64,000 nucleotides of DNA from Nocardioides immobilis (lineage in GTDB: Bacteria; Actinomycetota; Actinomycetes; Propionibacteriales; Nocardioidaceae). The notes below the pieces were generated by a model that saw nothing but the letters and a program-made list of their open reading frames with translations, was not told where the DNA came from and did not search any database. Both the position numbers and the translations under genes were made by a program. Shown piece by piece: positions 19,711 through 30,132 of this stretch (positions are counted from its first letter, which is position 1; every line of letters begins with the position of its first letter). Where the stretch lies: assembly GCF_003515065.1 (NCBI RefSeq), contig NZ_QXGH01000034.1, positions 33,444 to 97,443 of the forward strand. Reading direction: 5' to 3'.

Positions 19711-20748
19711 TCAGCCGTCGCCGGGGCACGGGGCGTCGATGCCGAAGGGGATCAGCATCTCCTCGTCGATCTGCACCTCGCCGTACTCGCCGTAGCCCTC
19801 GGTGCCGTTGTTCTGCCAGCCCCAGAAGAGCTGCCGGCCGCCCTGGTCCTGGATGACGGCGTCGTAGGCCGTGTCGAGGAAGGGACAGCTGGTCGGCGTG
19901 CGGTCGACCTCCGTGTAGTCGCCCTCGTGCTCGGCGAGGAGCACGAGGAAGGCCTCGGTGTCGTCGCGGACCAGCTGCACACGCACCGTCTTGCCGGCCT
20001 CGGACATCTCGATCTCGTCGAGCAGGTCCTCGCTGCCCGGGGCGCCCGAGTCGCCGCCATCGCTGGTGGCCTGGTCGTCGGCCGTGTTGTCAGGGGAGTC
20101 GTCGTCGCGCAGGAAGAGGAGTGCGACGGCGACGATCGCGACCACGGCCAGCACCGCGACCGCGCCGAGCAGCAGCGGATTGGTACGCCGACCGCCGGGC
20201 CGGCCGGGCTCCGGCGCGGCTGCCGTCGGACGGTGCGGGTCTGGTGACGGCTCCTTGCCGGCCACCCGGGTGGCGTCGCCGAAGGCCGTCGGCGACGGAC
20301 CGGCCCGGTCGACGGTGGGCCGGTGGGTCGGACCCGGATCGACGACGTCGGAGCCGGAACCGGTCGGCCGGTCGGGTGTGCTCAGCGAGTCCGGGACGGC
20401 GGGACGGGTGAGCACCAGGTCGGCGGGGATCGCGCCGGATGCGTGGGCGAGGACGGAGAGCGCCCACCGGGCGCCGTCGGACTCGCTCGTCCCGCGGTCC
20501 CGCGCCAGCAGGTCACCCTGCGCTGCGATGGAGGTCGCGGGGTCGGCGCCCAGCGCGAGCTGGTCCTTCAGGCGCTGCAGCGCGCCGGTGGCGATGGCGC
20601 CGACCAGCAGGCTCACCTCGCCGGTCGACGCGGAGCCTTCGGAGACGAAGTCGTCGAACGCGGCGCGGAAGGCGACCGGGTCGTCGAAGATCTGCGGACC
20701 GACCTGGGCGCGGAGGTCGGCGAGCTCGTCGTGCAGGGCCACGCCCAC
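19711..20748 (-). CDS. One-pass membrane protein with twin N-terminal domain (short paralogue)
   Basis: 345 residues, family not recognised. Residues 1-105 form a helical cytosolic domain nearly shared with the next gene (QVGPQIFDDP.AFRAAFDDF, LLVGAIATGALQRLKDQL, ARDRGTSESDGARWALSVL). A ~75-residue Pro/Asp-rich linker follows, then a membrane helix (191-213), then a ~130-residue acidic extracellular domain with two cysteines (SCPFLDT, APCPGDG). GTG 20748 or GTG 20742 may be the start. It lies 6 bases after the long paralogue, so one operon. Confidence 0.65.
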   Translation of the reverse strand: MGVALHDELADLRAQVGPQIFDDPVAFRAAFDDFVSEGSASTGEVSLLVGAIATGALQRLKDQLALGADPATSIAAQGDLLARDRGTSESDGARWALSVLAHASGAIPADLVLTRPAVPDSLSTPDRPTGSGSDVVDPGPTHRPTVDRAGPSPTAFGDATRVAGKEPSPDPHRPTAAAPEPGRPGGRRTNPLLLGAVAVLAVVAIVAVALLFLRDDDSPDNTADDQATSDGGDSGAPGSEDLLDEIEMSEAGKTVRVQLVRDDTEAFLVLLAEHEGDYTEVDRTPTSCPFLDTAYDAVIQDQGGRQLFWGWQNNGTEGYGEYGEVQIDEEMLIPFGIDAPCPGDG

Positions 20749-20754
20749 AGCATG

Positions 20755-22638
20755 TCAGAGCGGGAGGCCGCCGGTGTCCGCATAGGCCATCAGCCGCTCG
20801 GCCAGGTAGCCGCCGTCGTCGTCGGCCGACGTGGCCGTCCGGCCCTGGTCACCGGCGTTCGTGACGCCGTCTCCCGCGGCGTCGCACGGACAGGTCGTGT
20901 TGTGCCGGCCGCCGTCCACCCCGAAGACGATGCCCATCGCGCCGGCGTCACGCAGCGCGACGAGGTTGGCGAAGTCGTCGCCGGCGAGGATCCACTCGGC
21001 CCAGCTGTCCTGGAAGTGGAACTCGGAGTTGTCGAGGGTCCGGTAGACGGAGTTGCCGACCGGCACGTTGTCGAGGATGACCCGGGTGTCGGTGGCCGTG
21101 CTGATGCCCTCCACCCACGTCAGCAGCCGGTCGAAGAAGCGGTCGTCCGGGATGTACTGCTCGCCGCGGGAGCCGCCCTCGTCGTACACCATGATGTTGT
21201 CGAGGTAGTCGAACCGCGCGCCGAGCGTCGCGTAGGACTCGCCGAACGACGCGGCCCACTCCGCCGCCTGCGCCTCCGTGGGCAGGTCAGGGATGAAGTC
21301 GTTGTTGATCTGCCACGGCGAGACGGTCAGCCCGATCCGGACCTGCGGTGCCAGCTCGTCGCGGAGGGTGATCCAGGCCTGCGCCCAGCCGGCGAACGTG
21401 TCCGGGAGGCCGGCCAGCCCCTCGACGCCCGTCTCAGCGACCGCGAACGGGATGGTGGTGGCGTCCGGCGAGCCGGAGAGCAGCTCGCCGGCCACGTCCT
21501 GCTCGATGAGCAGCTCGACCGGCGCGCCGGCGCTGCCGAGCTCCCTCAGCAGGTCGCGGACGTTCGTCCAGTAGGTCGCCATCTCGTCGGTGTCCTGCAC
21601 CAGGTCGAGCAGGTCACCGCCGCCGGCCTCCCCGCCGTCCTGGCCGGTCAGGCGGAGCGCGTAGTACTGCACCCGTGCGGGGATGCCGGCCGCGACCAGG
21701 TCACGAACCCGCGCGCCGGTCGGCTGCGGACCGGACTCGGCCTGGGCGTGGGGTGACTGCGGGTCGCCACCCGCGAAGACCTCGGTGGCCACCCCCTGGC
21801 CGAACCGCGCCGCGATCGACGACGTCAGCTCCGCAGGGAGCCGGACGGTGAACTCGAACGTCTGCGGGAACCCGGATGGCAGCGCGGGCAGGCCGCTCGG
21901 TGGGGCGGGCATGCTGGTTCCGCCGCTGCCCGCATCCTGTCCGGACTCGGTGCGTCCTGCCTCGTCCCGGGCCTCCTCCGGCTGGTCGCCGTCACCGAGC
22001 AGCACGACGCCGACGACCACGCCGACGGCGAGGGCCAGGAGGACGGCGATGATCGCGACGAGGCGGCCGCGGCCCTTGCCGCCGGACGGTGTCGTCGGGG
22101 GACCGGCCGGGGGCCGGGTCACGGTCGCGTCGGTCGCGGGCAGGGGCGCCGGTGTGGACGGGGACGCGGGCGGAGCCGGTACGTCGGCGCTCGGGCTGAT
22201 GAACGTGCTCTCGAACCCGTCGGGGCTCAGCGCCGGCGGGGGTGCGGCCGCGGGCTCCGACTCGGCTTCCGTGGCAGCGGGCTTGCCGAGGGCGGACGGC
22301 CGGGTCGTGACCCGCCCGACGCCGGCCAGGCCGCGGGCGTATGCCAGGGCGGACAGCGCCCAGCGGGCGCCGTCGGTCTCCACCGTTCCCCGGTCACGGG
22401 ACAGCCGCTCGGCCTCGAGCGCGATCGCTGTCGACGGGTCGGCGTGGATCTCGAGCTGCGCGACCAGACGCTGGAAGGAACCGGTCGCGATCGCGTCGAC
22501 CAGCAGGCGTCGCTCGCCGGTCGTGGCCGCACCCTCAGGGACGAAGTCGTCGAACGCCCCCCGGAAGGTGTCCGCGTCATCGAAGACCTGGGGACCGACC
22601 TGCGTGAAGAGCTCGCGAAGCTCGTCCTGAAGCGGCAC
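20755..22638 (-). CDS. One-pass membrane protein with twin N-terminal domain and TIM-barrel-like ectodomain
   Basis: 627 residues. Residues 1-105 match the short paralogue (QVGPQVFDDADTFRGAFDDF, LLVDAIATGSFQRLVAQL, SRDRGTVETDGARWALSAL). The linker (~110-190) is Pro/Ala/Thr-rich, the membrane helix is at 193-214, and the outside part is ~410 residues. Several stretches look like strands of a glycoside-hydrolase-type barrel: IGLTVSPWQINNDFIPDL, YLDNIMVYDEGG, TRVILDNVPVGN and AGAMGIVFGVDGG. Family not recognised and no catalytic pair assigned. First gene of a two-gene unit. Confidence 0.65.
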   Translation of the reverse strand: MPLQDELRELFTQVGPQVFDDADTFRGAFDDFVPEGAATTGERRLLVDAIATGSFQRLVAQLEIHADPSTAIALEAERLSRDRGTVETDGARWALSALAYARGLAGVGRVTTRPSALGKPAATEAESEPAAAPPPALSPDGFESTFISPSADVPAPPASPSTPAPLPATDATVTRPPAGPPTTPSGGKGRGRLVAIIAVLLALAVGVVVGVVLLGDGDQPEEARDEAGRTESGQDAGSGGTSMPAPPSGLPALPSGFPQTFEFTVRLPAELTSSIAARFGQGVATEVFAGGDPQSPHAQAESGPQPTGARVRDLVAAGIPARVQYYALRLTGQDGGEAGGGDLLDLVQDTDEMATYWTNVRDLLRELGSAGAPVELLIEQDVAGELLSGSPDATTIPFAVAETGVEGLAGLPDTFAGWAQAWITLRDELAPQVRIGLTVSPWQINNDFIPDLPTEAQAAEWAASFGESYATLGARFDYLDNIMVYDEGGSRGEQYIPDDRFFDRLLTWVEGISTATDTRVILDNVPVGNSVYRTLDNSEFHFQDSWAEWILAGDDFANLVALRDAGAMGIVFGVDGGRHNTTCPCDAAGDGVTNAGDQGRTATSADDDGGYLAERLMAYADTGGLPL

Positions 22639-22677
22639 GCCAGCGATGCTACTCGCGGGCGACCCCCGCGGAATCGC

Positions 22678-22977
22678 TCAATCGAACAGTTCGCTGAGCC
22701 AGCTCTCCTTCTTGCGCTTCTTGTAGTAGCCCTGCTGCTGGGGCGGGTACTGCGGCGCGCGGCGGTCGTCGTACCGGTCGTACTGCGCCGGCTGGGGTGC
22801 CTGTGGCGCCTGCGGGGCGGGCGGTGCGACCGGCTGCTCCATCGACACGGACCGGTCGATGATCTTGTCGAGCTCGCCCCGGTCGAGCCACACGCCTCGG
22901 CACTCCGGGCAGTAGTCGATCTCGATCCCGCTCCGCTCGCTCATCACCAGCGTGGTCTCGTCGTTCGGGCAGCGCAT
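22678..22977 (-). CDS. TFIIB-type zinc-ribbon small protein
   Basis: A 99-residue protein. The first 45 residues form a zf-TFIIB-like ribbon: MRCPNDETTLV then IDYCPECRGVWLDRGELDKII, although only three cysteines are obvious (C3, C23, C26), with Asp6 or another residue as fourth ligand. The middle is Pro/Gln-rich and the tail is YYKKRKKESWLSELFD, a basic then aromatic end. The ATG has GAGGAGAC upstream. Related proteins occur widely with unknown function. Confidence 0.8.
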   Translation of the reverse strand: MRCPNDETTLVMSERSGIEIDYCPECRGVWLDRGELDKIIDRSVSMEQPVAPPAPQAPQAPQPAQYDRYDDRRAPQYPPQQQGYYKKRKKESWLSELFD

Positions 22978-23134
22978 CGGGTCTCCTCGTGCGTCGGGGG
23001 CTACTCCGTGTCCAACGTAGCCGGAGACGCGTGGGTTCCCGGTGCGGTGGGGTCCGCTGGGACCGTTGCCGGGTCGTCGGCCCCTGTCTAGTGTGAGTGG
23101 ACTTGTCTGGATATCGAGCGCTCGGGAGCAACAG

Positions 23135-24607
23135 ATGTCGATGGATCGCAGGACTCTGGTGAAGTCTGCCGCCGCATTCACCGCGGCCGGCCCGTTCGCG
23201 GGACTCGCGGTGTCGGACGCGGTCCAGGCGCCGCCGGAGGCCGCGGCGCTGGTGGCGGTGAGGGACAAGCGTGACGGTGTGGTCCGGCTGCATCTTCCCC
23301 GCGGGTTCAACTACCGCTCGTTCCACGACACGGAGGCTCCGGTGGTGCTCACCGACGGCACCCTCCTGCCGGGTCGCCACGACGGCATGGGCGCCTTCGC
23401 GGGGCCGGACGACAGCGTGATCCTCGTCCGCAACCACGAGGTCAACAACCCGCGCCCGGCGTTCGGCCCGACGGGCACGACCGCCCCGGCGCCGTACGAC
23501 GCCATGGCCGGCGCGGGCACCACGACGGTGCAGGTCACCCGGCGCGGTCAGGTGATCCGTTCGTTCACCAGCCTCAACGGCACGATGATGAACTGCTCCG
23601 GCGGCCAGATGCCGTGGGGAGCCTGGGTCACCTGCGAGGAGACCGTCAACGGCCCCGACGTCGGCCCCGACTTCACCGGCGCCTCGAAGGTTCCGCTCAC
23701 CCAGCCCCACGGCTACGTGTTCGAGGTGCCGGTCAGCCACCAGCCGGGCGAGGGGCAGTCCGCCCGCCAGCCGGTCCGCAGCGCGGGCCGGCTCGCCCAC
23801 GAGGCCGTCTCGTTCGACCCGGAGGACGGCTACCTCTACCTCACGGAGGACAACTTCGCCTTCGCCTCGGGCTTCTACCGCTACCAGCCGCCGTCGCACC
23901 CGATGGAGGTCGGTCGGCTCGAGGACGGCGGCACGCTGCAGATGCTCAAGGTGGTCGGCATCGACAACGCCCACCTCGAGGGCGCGCAGCCGGCCGGCAC
24001 GACGTACGACGTCGAGTGGGTCGACATCGCCGAGCCGGACGTGCTCTACCCCTACACCCCGGGCCAGACCGCCTCGACGCCCAACGACACCGCGATCATC
24101 CACGTCAGCAGCCAGGGCTGGGAGCAGGGCGCCGCCTTCTTCTCGCGGCTCGAGGGCCAGGTGTACGACGACGGCGTCGTCTACTTCACCTCGACCCAGG
24201 GCGGCGGCCTGCCCGAGCCGGGCTCCCACAACCCTGCCGGTTTCGGCCGCGGCTCGGGCCAGGTGTGGGCCTACGACACCCGCGCCCAGACGCTGCGCGT
24301 GGTGTTCCAGTCGTCGGGCCCGCTCGAGCTCGACCTGCCCGACAACATCACCACCTCGGCGGCCGGGACGCTGGTCGTGTGCGAGGACAACGTCAACGAC
24401 AATTTCATCCGCGGGCTCTCGCCGGACGGCTCGATCTGGGACATCGCGCTCAACCGGCTGCGCAGTGCTGCCGGCGCCGACCGGAGCAACGACGAGTTCG
24501 CCGGGTCGACGTTCAGCCCCGACGGCCACACGCTGTTCGTGAACATCCAGGCCAGTGCCGGCATGACGTTCGCGATCTGGGGGCCGTGGCGCTCGATCGG
24601 GGTGTAG
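23135..24607 (+). CDS. PhoX-like (DUF839) secreted protein
   Basis: 490 residues. The N-terminus MSMDRRTLVKSAAAFTAAGPFAGL resembles a Tat-type signal (R-R followed by a hydrophobic core, then DAVQA). The rest is a beta-propeller-like DUF839 domain with family landmarks: RNHEVNNPRP, GGTTT-like TTTVQVTRRGQ, NCSGG..PWGAWVTCEET, HGYVFEVP, HEAVSFDPEDGYLYLTEDNF and GSTFSPDGHTLFVNIQ. The family includes the Ca/Fe alkaline phosphatase PhoX; here phosphatase activity is plausible but not certain. ATG 23135 follows GGGAGCAACAG. Confidence 0.85.
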   Translation: MSMDRRTLVKSAAAFTAAGPFAGLAVSDAVQAPPEAAALVAVRDKRDGVVRLHLPRGFNYRSFHDTEAPVVLTDGTLLPGRHDGMGAFAGPDDSVILVRNHEVNNPRPAFGPTGTTAPAPYDAMAGAGTTTVQVTRRGQVIRSFTSLNGTMMNCSGGQMPWGAWVTCEETVNGPDVGPDFTGASKVPLTQPHGYVFEVPVSHQPGEGQSARQPVRSAGRLAHEAVSFDPEDGYLYLTEDNFAFASGFYRYQPPSHPMEVGRLEDGGTLQMLKVVGIDNAHLEGAQPAGTTYDVEWVDIAEPDVLYPYTPGQTASTPNDTAIIHVSSQGWEQGAAFFSRLEGQVYDDGVVYFTSTQGGGLPEPGSHNPAGFGRGSGQVWAYDTRAQTLRVVFQSSGPLELDLPDNITTSAAGTLVVCEDNVNDNFIRGLSPDGSIWDIALNRLRSAAGADRSNDEFAGSTFSPDGHTLFVNIQASAGMTFAIWGPWRSIGV

Positions 24608-24618
24608 GCATTGCTGGA

Positions 24619-26304
<1,686 letters not shown>

Positions 26305-26310
26305 GAGAGA

Positions 26311-29300
26311 TCAGGATACGCCGATCGACCGAGGGGTGTGTCCGGAGACCACGACGGGGGACTGCGTGCGGATGAACGTCTCGATTTCCGCCGGGGGCAG
26401 TGCCGTCGAGTAGAGGAAGCCCTGTGCGGAGCCGCAACCCAGCCGGAGCAACGTCGTGCGCTGCTGCTCGGTCTCCACGCCCTCGGCCACGAGGTCGAAG
26501 CCGAAGGTCTCCCCGAGGCGGATGATCGCCTCGACCAAGGCCTCGTCGTCGGGGGAGTGGCCGAGTCCCGCGACGAAGCTGCGGTCGATCTTCAGGGTGC
26601 TCACCGGGAACCTCCGCAGGTAGCCGAGAGCGGCGTAGCCGGTGCCGAAGTCGTCGACGGCGAGACGTACGCCGAGCTCGTGCAGCTCGGTCATCGCCAG
26701 GCTGATCCTCGGGTCCCGGCCGGCGAGGATGCGTTCGGTGATCTCCAGGACGAGGGCTCCGGCCGGGAGGTCGTGCCGCTCGAGTGCGGAGACCACCGTG
26801 CTGACGAAGCCGGGTTGGGCGAACTCCCGCGGGGTGACGTTGACGTTCATCCTGAGGCCGCCACCCGTCGGTGAGCTCCGCTGCCACTCGGCCGCCTGGG
26901 CGATCGCTCGGTCGATGACCCATTCCCCGACGGCGACGGCGAGGTCGCTCTCCTCCACGACGGCGATGAAGTCACTGGGCATCAGCAGTCCGCGCTCGGG
27001 GTGCTGCCACCGCAGCAGGGCCTCCACGCCGATCACGGCGCCGGTCTCGAGCGCCACCACCGGCTGGTAGTGCAGCACGAGCTCGTCCCGTGCGATGGCC
27101 CGGCCGAGCTCGCGCGCCGTACGGGCGCGCAGCTCCATGATGTCGATCAGCTCCGGGCGGAACAGCTGTGCCACGCCCTTGCCGGCGTCCTTCGCGGCGT
27201 ACATCGCGAGGTCCGCCTGGAGCAGCAGCTCCGACGCGTGCGCGCCGAAGGTGTTGGTGGTGACGCCGACGCTCGCCCCGGCAGTGACCACCTCGCCGGC
27301 GATGTCGAACGGCACGCTGAGGTGCCGGATCAAGCGCTCGGCGATCTCGCGGGCCTCCTTCTCGCTCTTCAGCCCCGTGGCGAGGATGGCGAACTCGTCG
27401 CCACCGAGACGTGCACAGGAGTCCAGCGGGCGCAGCACGGTCTGCAGTCTCCGGGCGACATGGCTCAGTAGCGCGTCCCCAGCGGCGTGCCCGCGGGTGT
27501 CGTTGATGACCTTGAAGTCGTCGAGGTCGATGAGGATCACGGCCAGCTCCACCTCGTTCCGCCCCGTACGCGAGAGGGCGCGCTCGACCCGGTCGAGGAA
27601 CATGGTCCGGTTGGGCAGCTGGGTCAGCGAGTCGTGGTAGGCCTGGAACTGCAGGTCGCTCTCGAGCCTGCGCCGCTCGGTGATGTCGTGGAGCGTGACC
27701 ACGACGCCGCCGAGGCTCGGGTCGTCCATCAGGTTGCGGCACGAGACCTCGAACTGGCGGATATCACCCGCAGCGTCCGGGATGCGCCACTCGTCGGCCG
27801 GCTCGACACCGGCCTCCACCCCCCGTTTCAGCACGCGGTCGAGCAGGTTGCGGGCTGCCTTCGCGTCGCCATGGGCCACCATCGAGTCGATGGGCCGGTC
27901 CCTCGACTCCGATGCGTCCCAGCCGAGCACCGCTGTGGCCGAGGGTGTGGCGTACCGCAACCGCAGCCGTCGGTCGACCACGAGGATGATGTCGGCGGCG
28001 TTCTGGAACAACGACCGGTAGTGTGCCTCGCTCCTGCGCTCGGCGACCTGCTCGGTGAGCTCGATACTGTCGAGCGCGAGCACCATCTGCGACGCCAGGC
28101 TGCAGATCGGGTCGACGCTCTCCGGGCGGTCGACCGATGGCCCGCTGATCACCAGCAGTCCGCTGATCTGCTCGTCCCGGATCATCGCGGCGAGCAGGAC
28201 GGTCGCCTCCGGGCCCAGCGCTGCGGCGAACGCCGGACCACAGTCGGCCGCAGACGTGAGGACGAACTGCTGCCGGCGCAGCTCACCCTCGTGCCGTTGC
28301 AGCAGCTGGTCGAGGGACTCGTCCTTCGACTCCTCGTCCCCGGCGGAGTCGAACACCAGCCGCAGGGGCGACCCGGTGGCGACGAGCAGCCGGGTCGGAG
28401 GGCGGGTGATCTCGCCGATCGCGGTGAGGGCGACGTGGAACACCGTGTCCGGGTCCGAGGCGGCCACGAGCGCTTCGCCCGTGCGCCGCATGGAGGTCTC
28501 GCGGTGCGCGGCGCGACTCGCCGTGTGAACGAGCCCGGTGAAGCGGAGGGACACCAGCAGGAAGAGAACGGCCGAGCCCGCTGCGGTGACCGGCAGGTCG
28601 GCGGTCCCCTGCGAGATGCCCCAGATCTGCAGACCGGGTACGGCGAGCGGGATGAGCGTGAAGAAGAGCAATCTGCGGGGCGACGATGTGGGCGATTTCG
28701 GCCGCACGGGATCGGTGAGTCGCGTCATGTCCGGGGACAGCGCGGCAGCTCCCCAGGCGCCGTAGAAGAGCACCCAGCCCAGGTCCAGGACGCCGCCGGT
28801 GGACCAGGTCCCGTTCAGCTGGCCGAGACCGTAGACGACGTCGGAGGCGAGCAGGCCCACCGTGCCGATGCTGAGCAGCCACAGCGACCGTGGACGACGA
28901 TCACCCCCGATCATCAGTCGTGCCAGCACGGCGAGGATCATCACGTCGCCCAGCGGGTAGCCGATCGAGACCGCCTTCTGGAGCCAGGTGAGCGTGGGGT
29001 CCTGCACGTAGGGTTCGACCAGGTAGACCCACACCAGGAGCCCGACGGCCACGGTGACGATGGCCGCGTCGATGACCGCGGCCTTGTCGCCGAGAGGGGT
29101 GGTCAGCCGGACCAGCACCAGCAGCCCGCCCGCGATCAGGGGGTACATCGCCAGGTAGATCGCGTCCGCGGCGGAGGGGAACGGGTTCTCCTCCCCGAGC
29201 ACGCTGGCCATCACGTCGTAGGTGGTGTCGCCGAGCATCAGCGCCGCCACCCCGGCGCTTGCCAGCCACCACGGCAGCTGGCGGCGGGGTCGGTTCACCC

Positions 29301-29517
29301 TGATGCCCACCACGAGGCCGACGAGTGACAGCAGGCCGATGGCGGCCCACAGGTAGCGAGGTGGCTCGGGCAGCGCGATGTACACCGCGTACAGCGGCGC
29401 CGCCACCATCAGGTAGAGGCGGAGCCAGGGTCGGGGCGTCGATCGCCCGGGGAGCGAGTCCCCGTGCTGATCAGGCCCTCGTTCGGAAACGAGGGGCGCC
29501 ATCGCCAGTTCGGCCAT
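26311..29517 (-). CDS. Membrane-bound GGDEF-EAL cyclic-di-GMP protein
   Basis: 1068 residues. About nine membrane helices occupy residues 33-330, then a GAF-like domain (~345-485), a PAS domain (~497-615), GGDEF (~620-785) and EAL (~800-1055). Cyclase motif GGDEF 705-709 is intact and an inhibitory I-site RPLD (696-699) lies exactly five residues before it. The EAL side is intact too: EAL 832-834, NVN 891-893, EITE, DDFGTGY 955-961, K976 and E1012. Both synthesis and hydrolysis of c-di-GMP are therefore possible, with product feedback on the cyclase. The signal sensed by the membrane part is unknown. Confidence 0.93.
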   Translation of the reverse strand: MAELAMAPLVSERGPDQHGDSLPGRSTPRPWLRLYLMVAAPLYAVYIALPEPPRYLWAAIGLLSLVGLVVGIRVNRPRRQLPWWLASAGVAALMLGDTTYDVMASVLGEENPFPSAADAIYLAMYPLIAGGLLVLVRLTTPLGDKAAVIDAAIVTVAVGLLVWVYLVEPYVQDPTLTWLQKAVSIGYPLGDVMILAVLARLMIGGDRRPRSLWLLSIGTVGLLASDVVYGLGQLNGTWSTGGVLDLGWVLFYGAWGAAALSPDMTRLTDPVRPKSPTSSPRRLLFFTLIPLAVPGLQIWGISQGTADLPVTAAGSAVLFLLVSLRFTGLVHTASRAAHRETSMRRTGEALVAASDPDTVFHVALTAIGEITRPPTRLLVATGSPLRLVFDSAGDEESKDESLDQLLQRHEGELRRQQFVLTSAADCGPAFAAALGPEATVLLAAMIRDEQISGLLVISGPSVDRPESVDPICSLASQMVLALDSIELTEQVAERRSEAHYRSLFQNAADIILVVDRRLRLRYATPSATAVLGWDASESRDRPIDSMVAHGDAKAARNLLDRVLKRGVEAGVEPADEWRIPDAAGDIRQFEVSCRNLMDDPSLGGVVVTLHDITERRRLESDLQFQAYHDSLTQLPNRTMFLDRVERALSRTGRNEVELAVILIDLDDFKVINDTRGHAAGDALLSHVARRLQTVLRPLDSCARLGGDEFAILATGLKSEKEAREIAERLIRHLSVPFDIAGEVVTAGASVGVTTNTFGAHASELLLQADLAMYAAKDAGKGVAQLFRPELIDIMELRARTARELGRAIARDELVLHYQPVVALETGAVIGVEALLRWQHPERGLLMPSDFIAVVEESDLAVAVGEWVIDRAIAQAAEWQRSSPTGGGLRMNVNVTPREFAQPGFVSTVVSALERHDLPAGALVLEITERILAGRDPRISLAMTELHELGVRLAVDDFGTGYAALGYLRRFPVSTLKIDRSFVAGLGHSPDDEALVEAIIRLGETFGFDLVAEGVETEQQRTTLLRLGCGSAQGFLYSTALPPAEIETFIRTQSPVVVSGHTPRSIGVS

Positions 29518-29664
29518 CGTCTTTCCCCTGCGGTCGTCGGTCCGTGGTCTTACCCCCGTTCACCATCGGTGACAGAGCGCACGAGGGCGACCTTTCCCGC
29601 AGACCAAGGCCCCTTTGTTTCCTCGATCCAGTCAGGAAGAGCCTGACGGTCTGGTCATTTCGGG

Positions 29665-30084
29665 CTAGAGATCCGTGTCAGGGCGTGGCGGGGCGCCGCG
29701 CGGCCGGCGCCGTACGGCGAACCAGGCCGCGCCGGCCGCAGCCACGGCCAGGAGCAGCCAGATCGACCAGGCCAACCAGGGCGGCTCCGTGCTGGCCACC
29801 TGGTCCCCGTCGGTCCAGATCGTCGTCTCCTCGAACGCCTGGAACCGCTTGCCACACAGCTGGTGCCAGGCCGTGTGGCGCTCGCCGTCGCGGTCCCAGC
29901 TGAAGCCGTACCGCCACTCGTCGCCGATCAGGCAGTGCCCGGACTCCCCGACAGCGACCACCCGGGCATCCGTCTTCTCGGTCCGGAACAAGACGTGGGA
30001 GACCCCGCCCAGCAACGGCACCGAGGCGACGACGATCGCGAGGAACACCGCAGCGACGACAGCCAGGGTGCGGGTCCGGGTCAT
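29665..30084 (-). CDS. DUF3592-like two-helix membrane protein
   Basis: A 139-residue protein with an N-terminal helix (TRTLAVVAAVFLAIVVASVPLL), an extracytoplasmic ~75-residue loop, and a C-terminal helix (PPWLAWSIWLLLAVAAAGAAWFAV) before a basic tail. The loop has three features typical of such proteins: TDARVVAVGESGHC, YGFSWDRDGERHTA and CGKRFQAFEETTIW, with two cysteines. The length and layout match the DUF3592 type, role unknown. Divergent from the flavin oxidoreductase gene. Confidence 0.65.
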   Translation of the reverse strand: MTRTRTLAVVAAVFLAIVVASVPLLGGVSHVLFRTEKTDARVVAVGESGHCLIGDEWRYGFSWDRDGERHTAWHQLCGKRFQAFEETTIWTDGDQVASTEPPWLAWSIWLLLAVAAAGAAWFAVRRRPRGAPPRPDTDL

Positions 30085-30132
30085 GGCTGACTTTCTACGG
30101 CATACCTGCCGCGCCATCGTTGTTCCCCTCTC

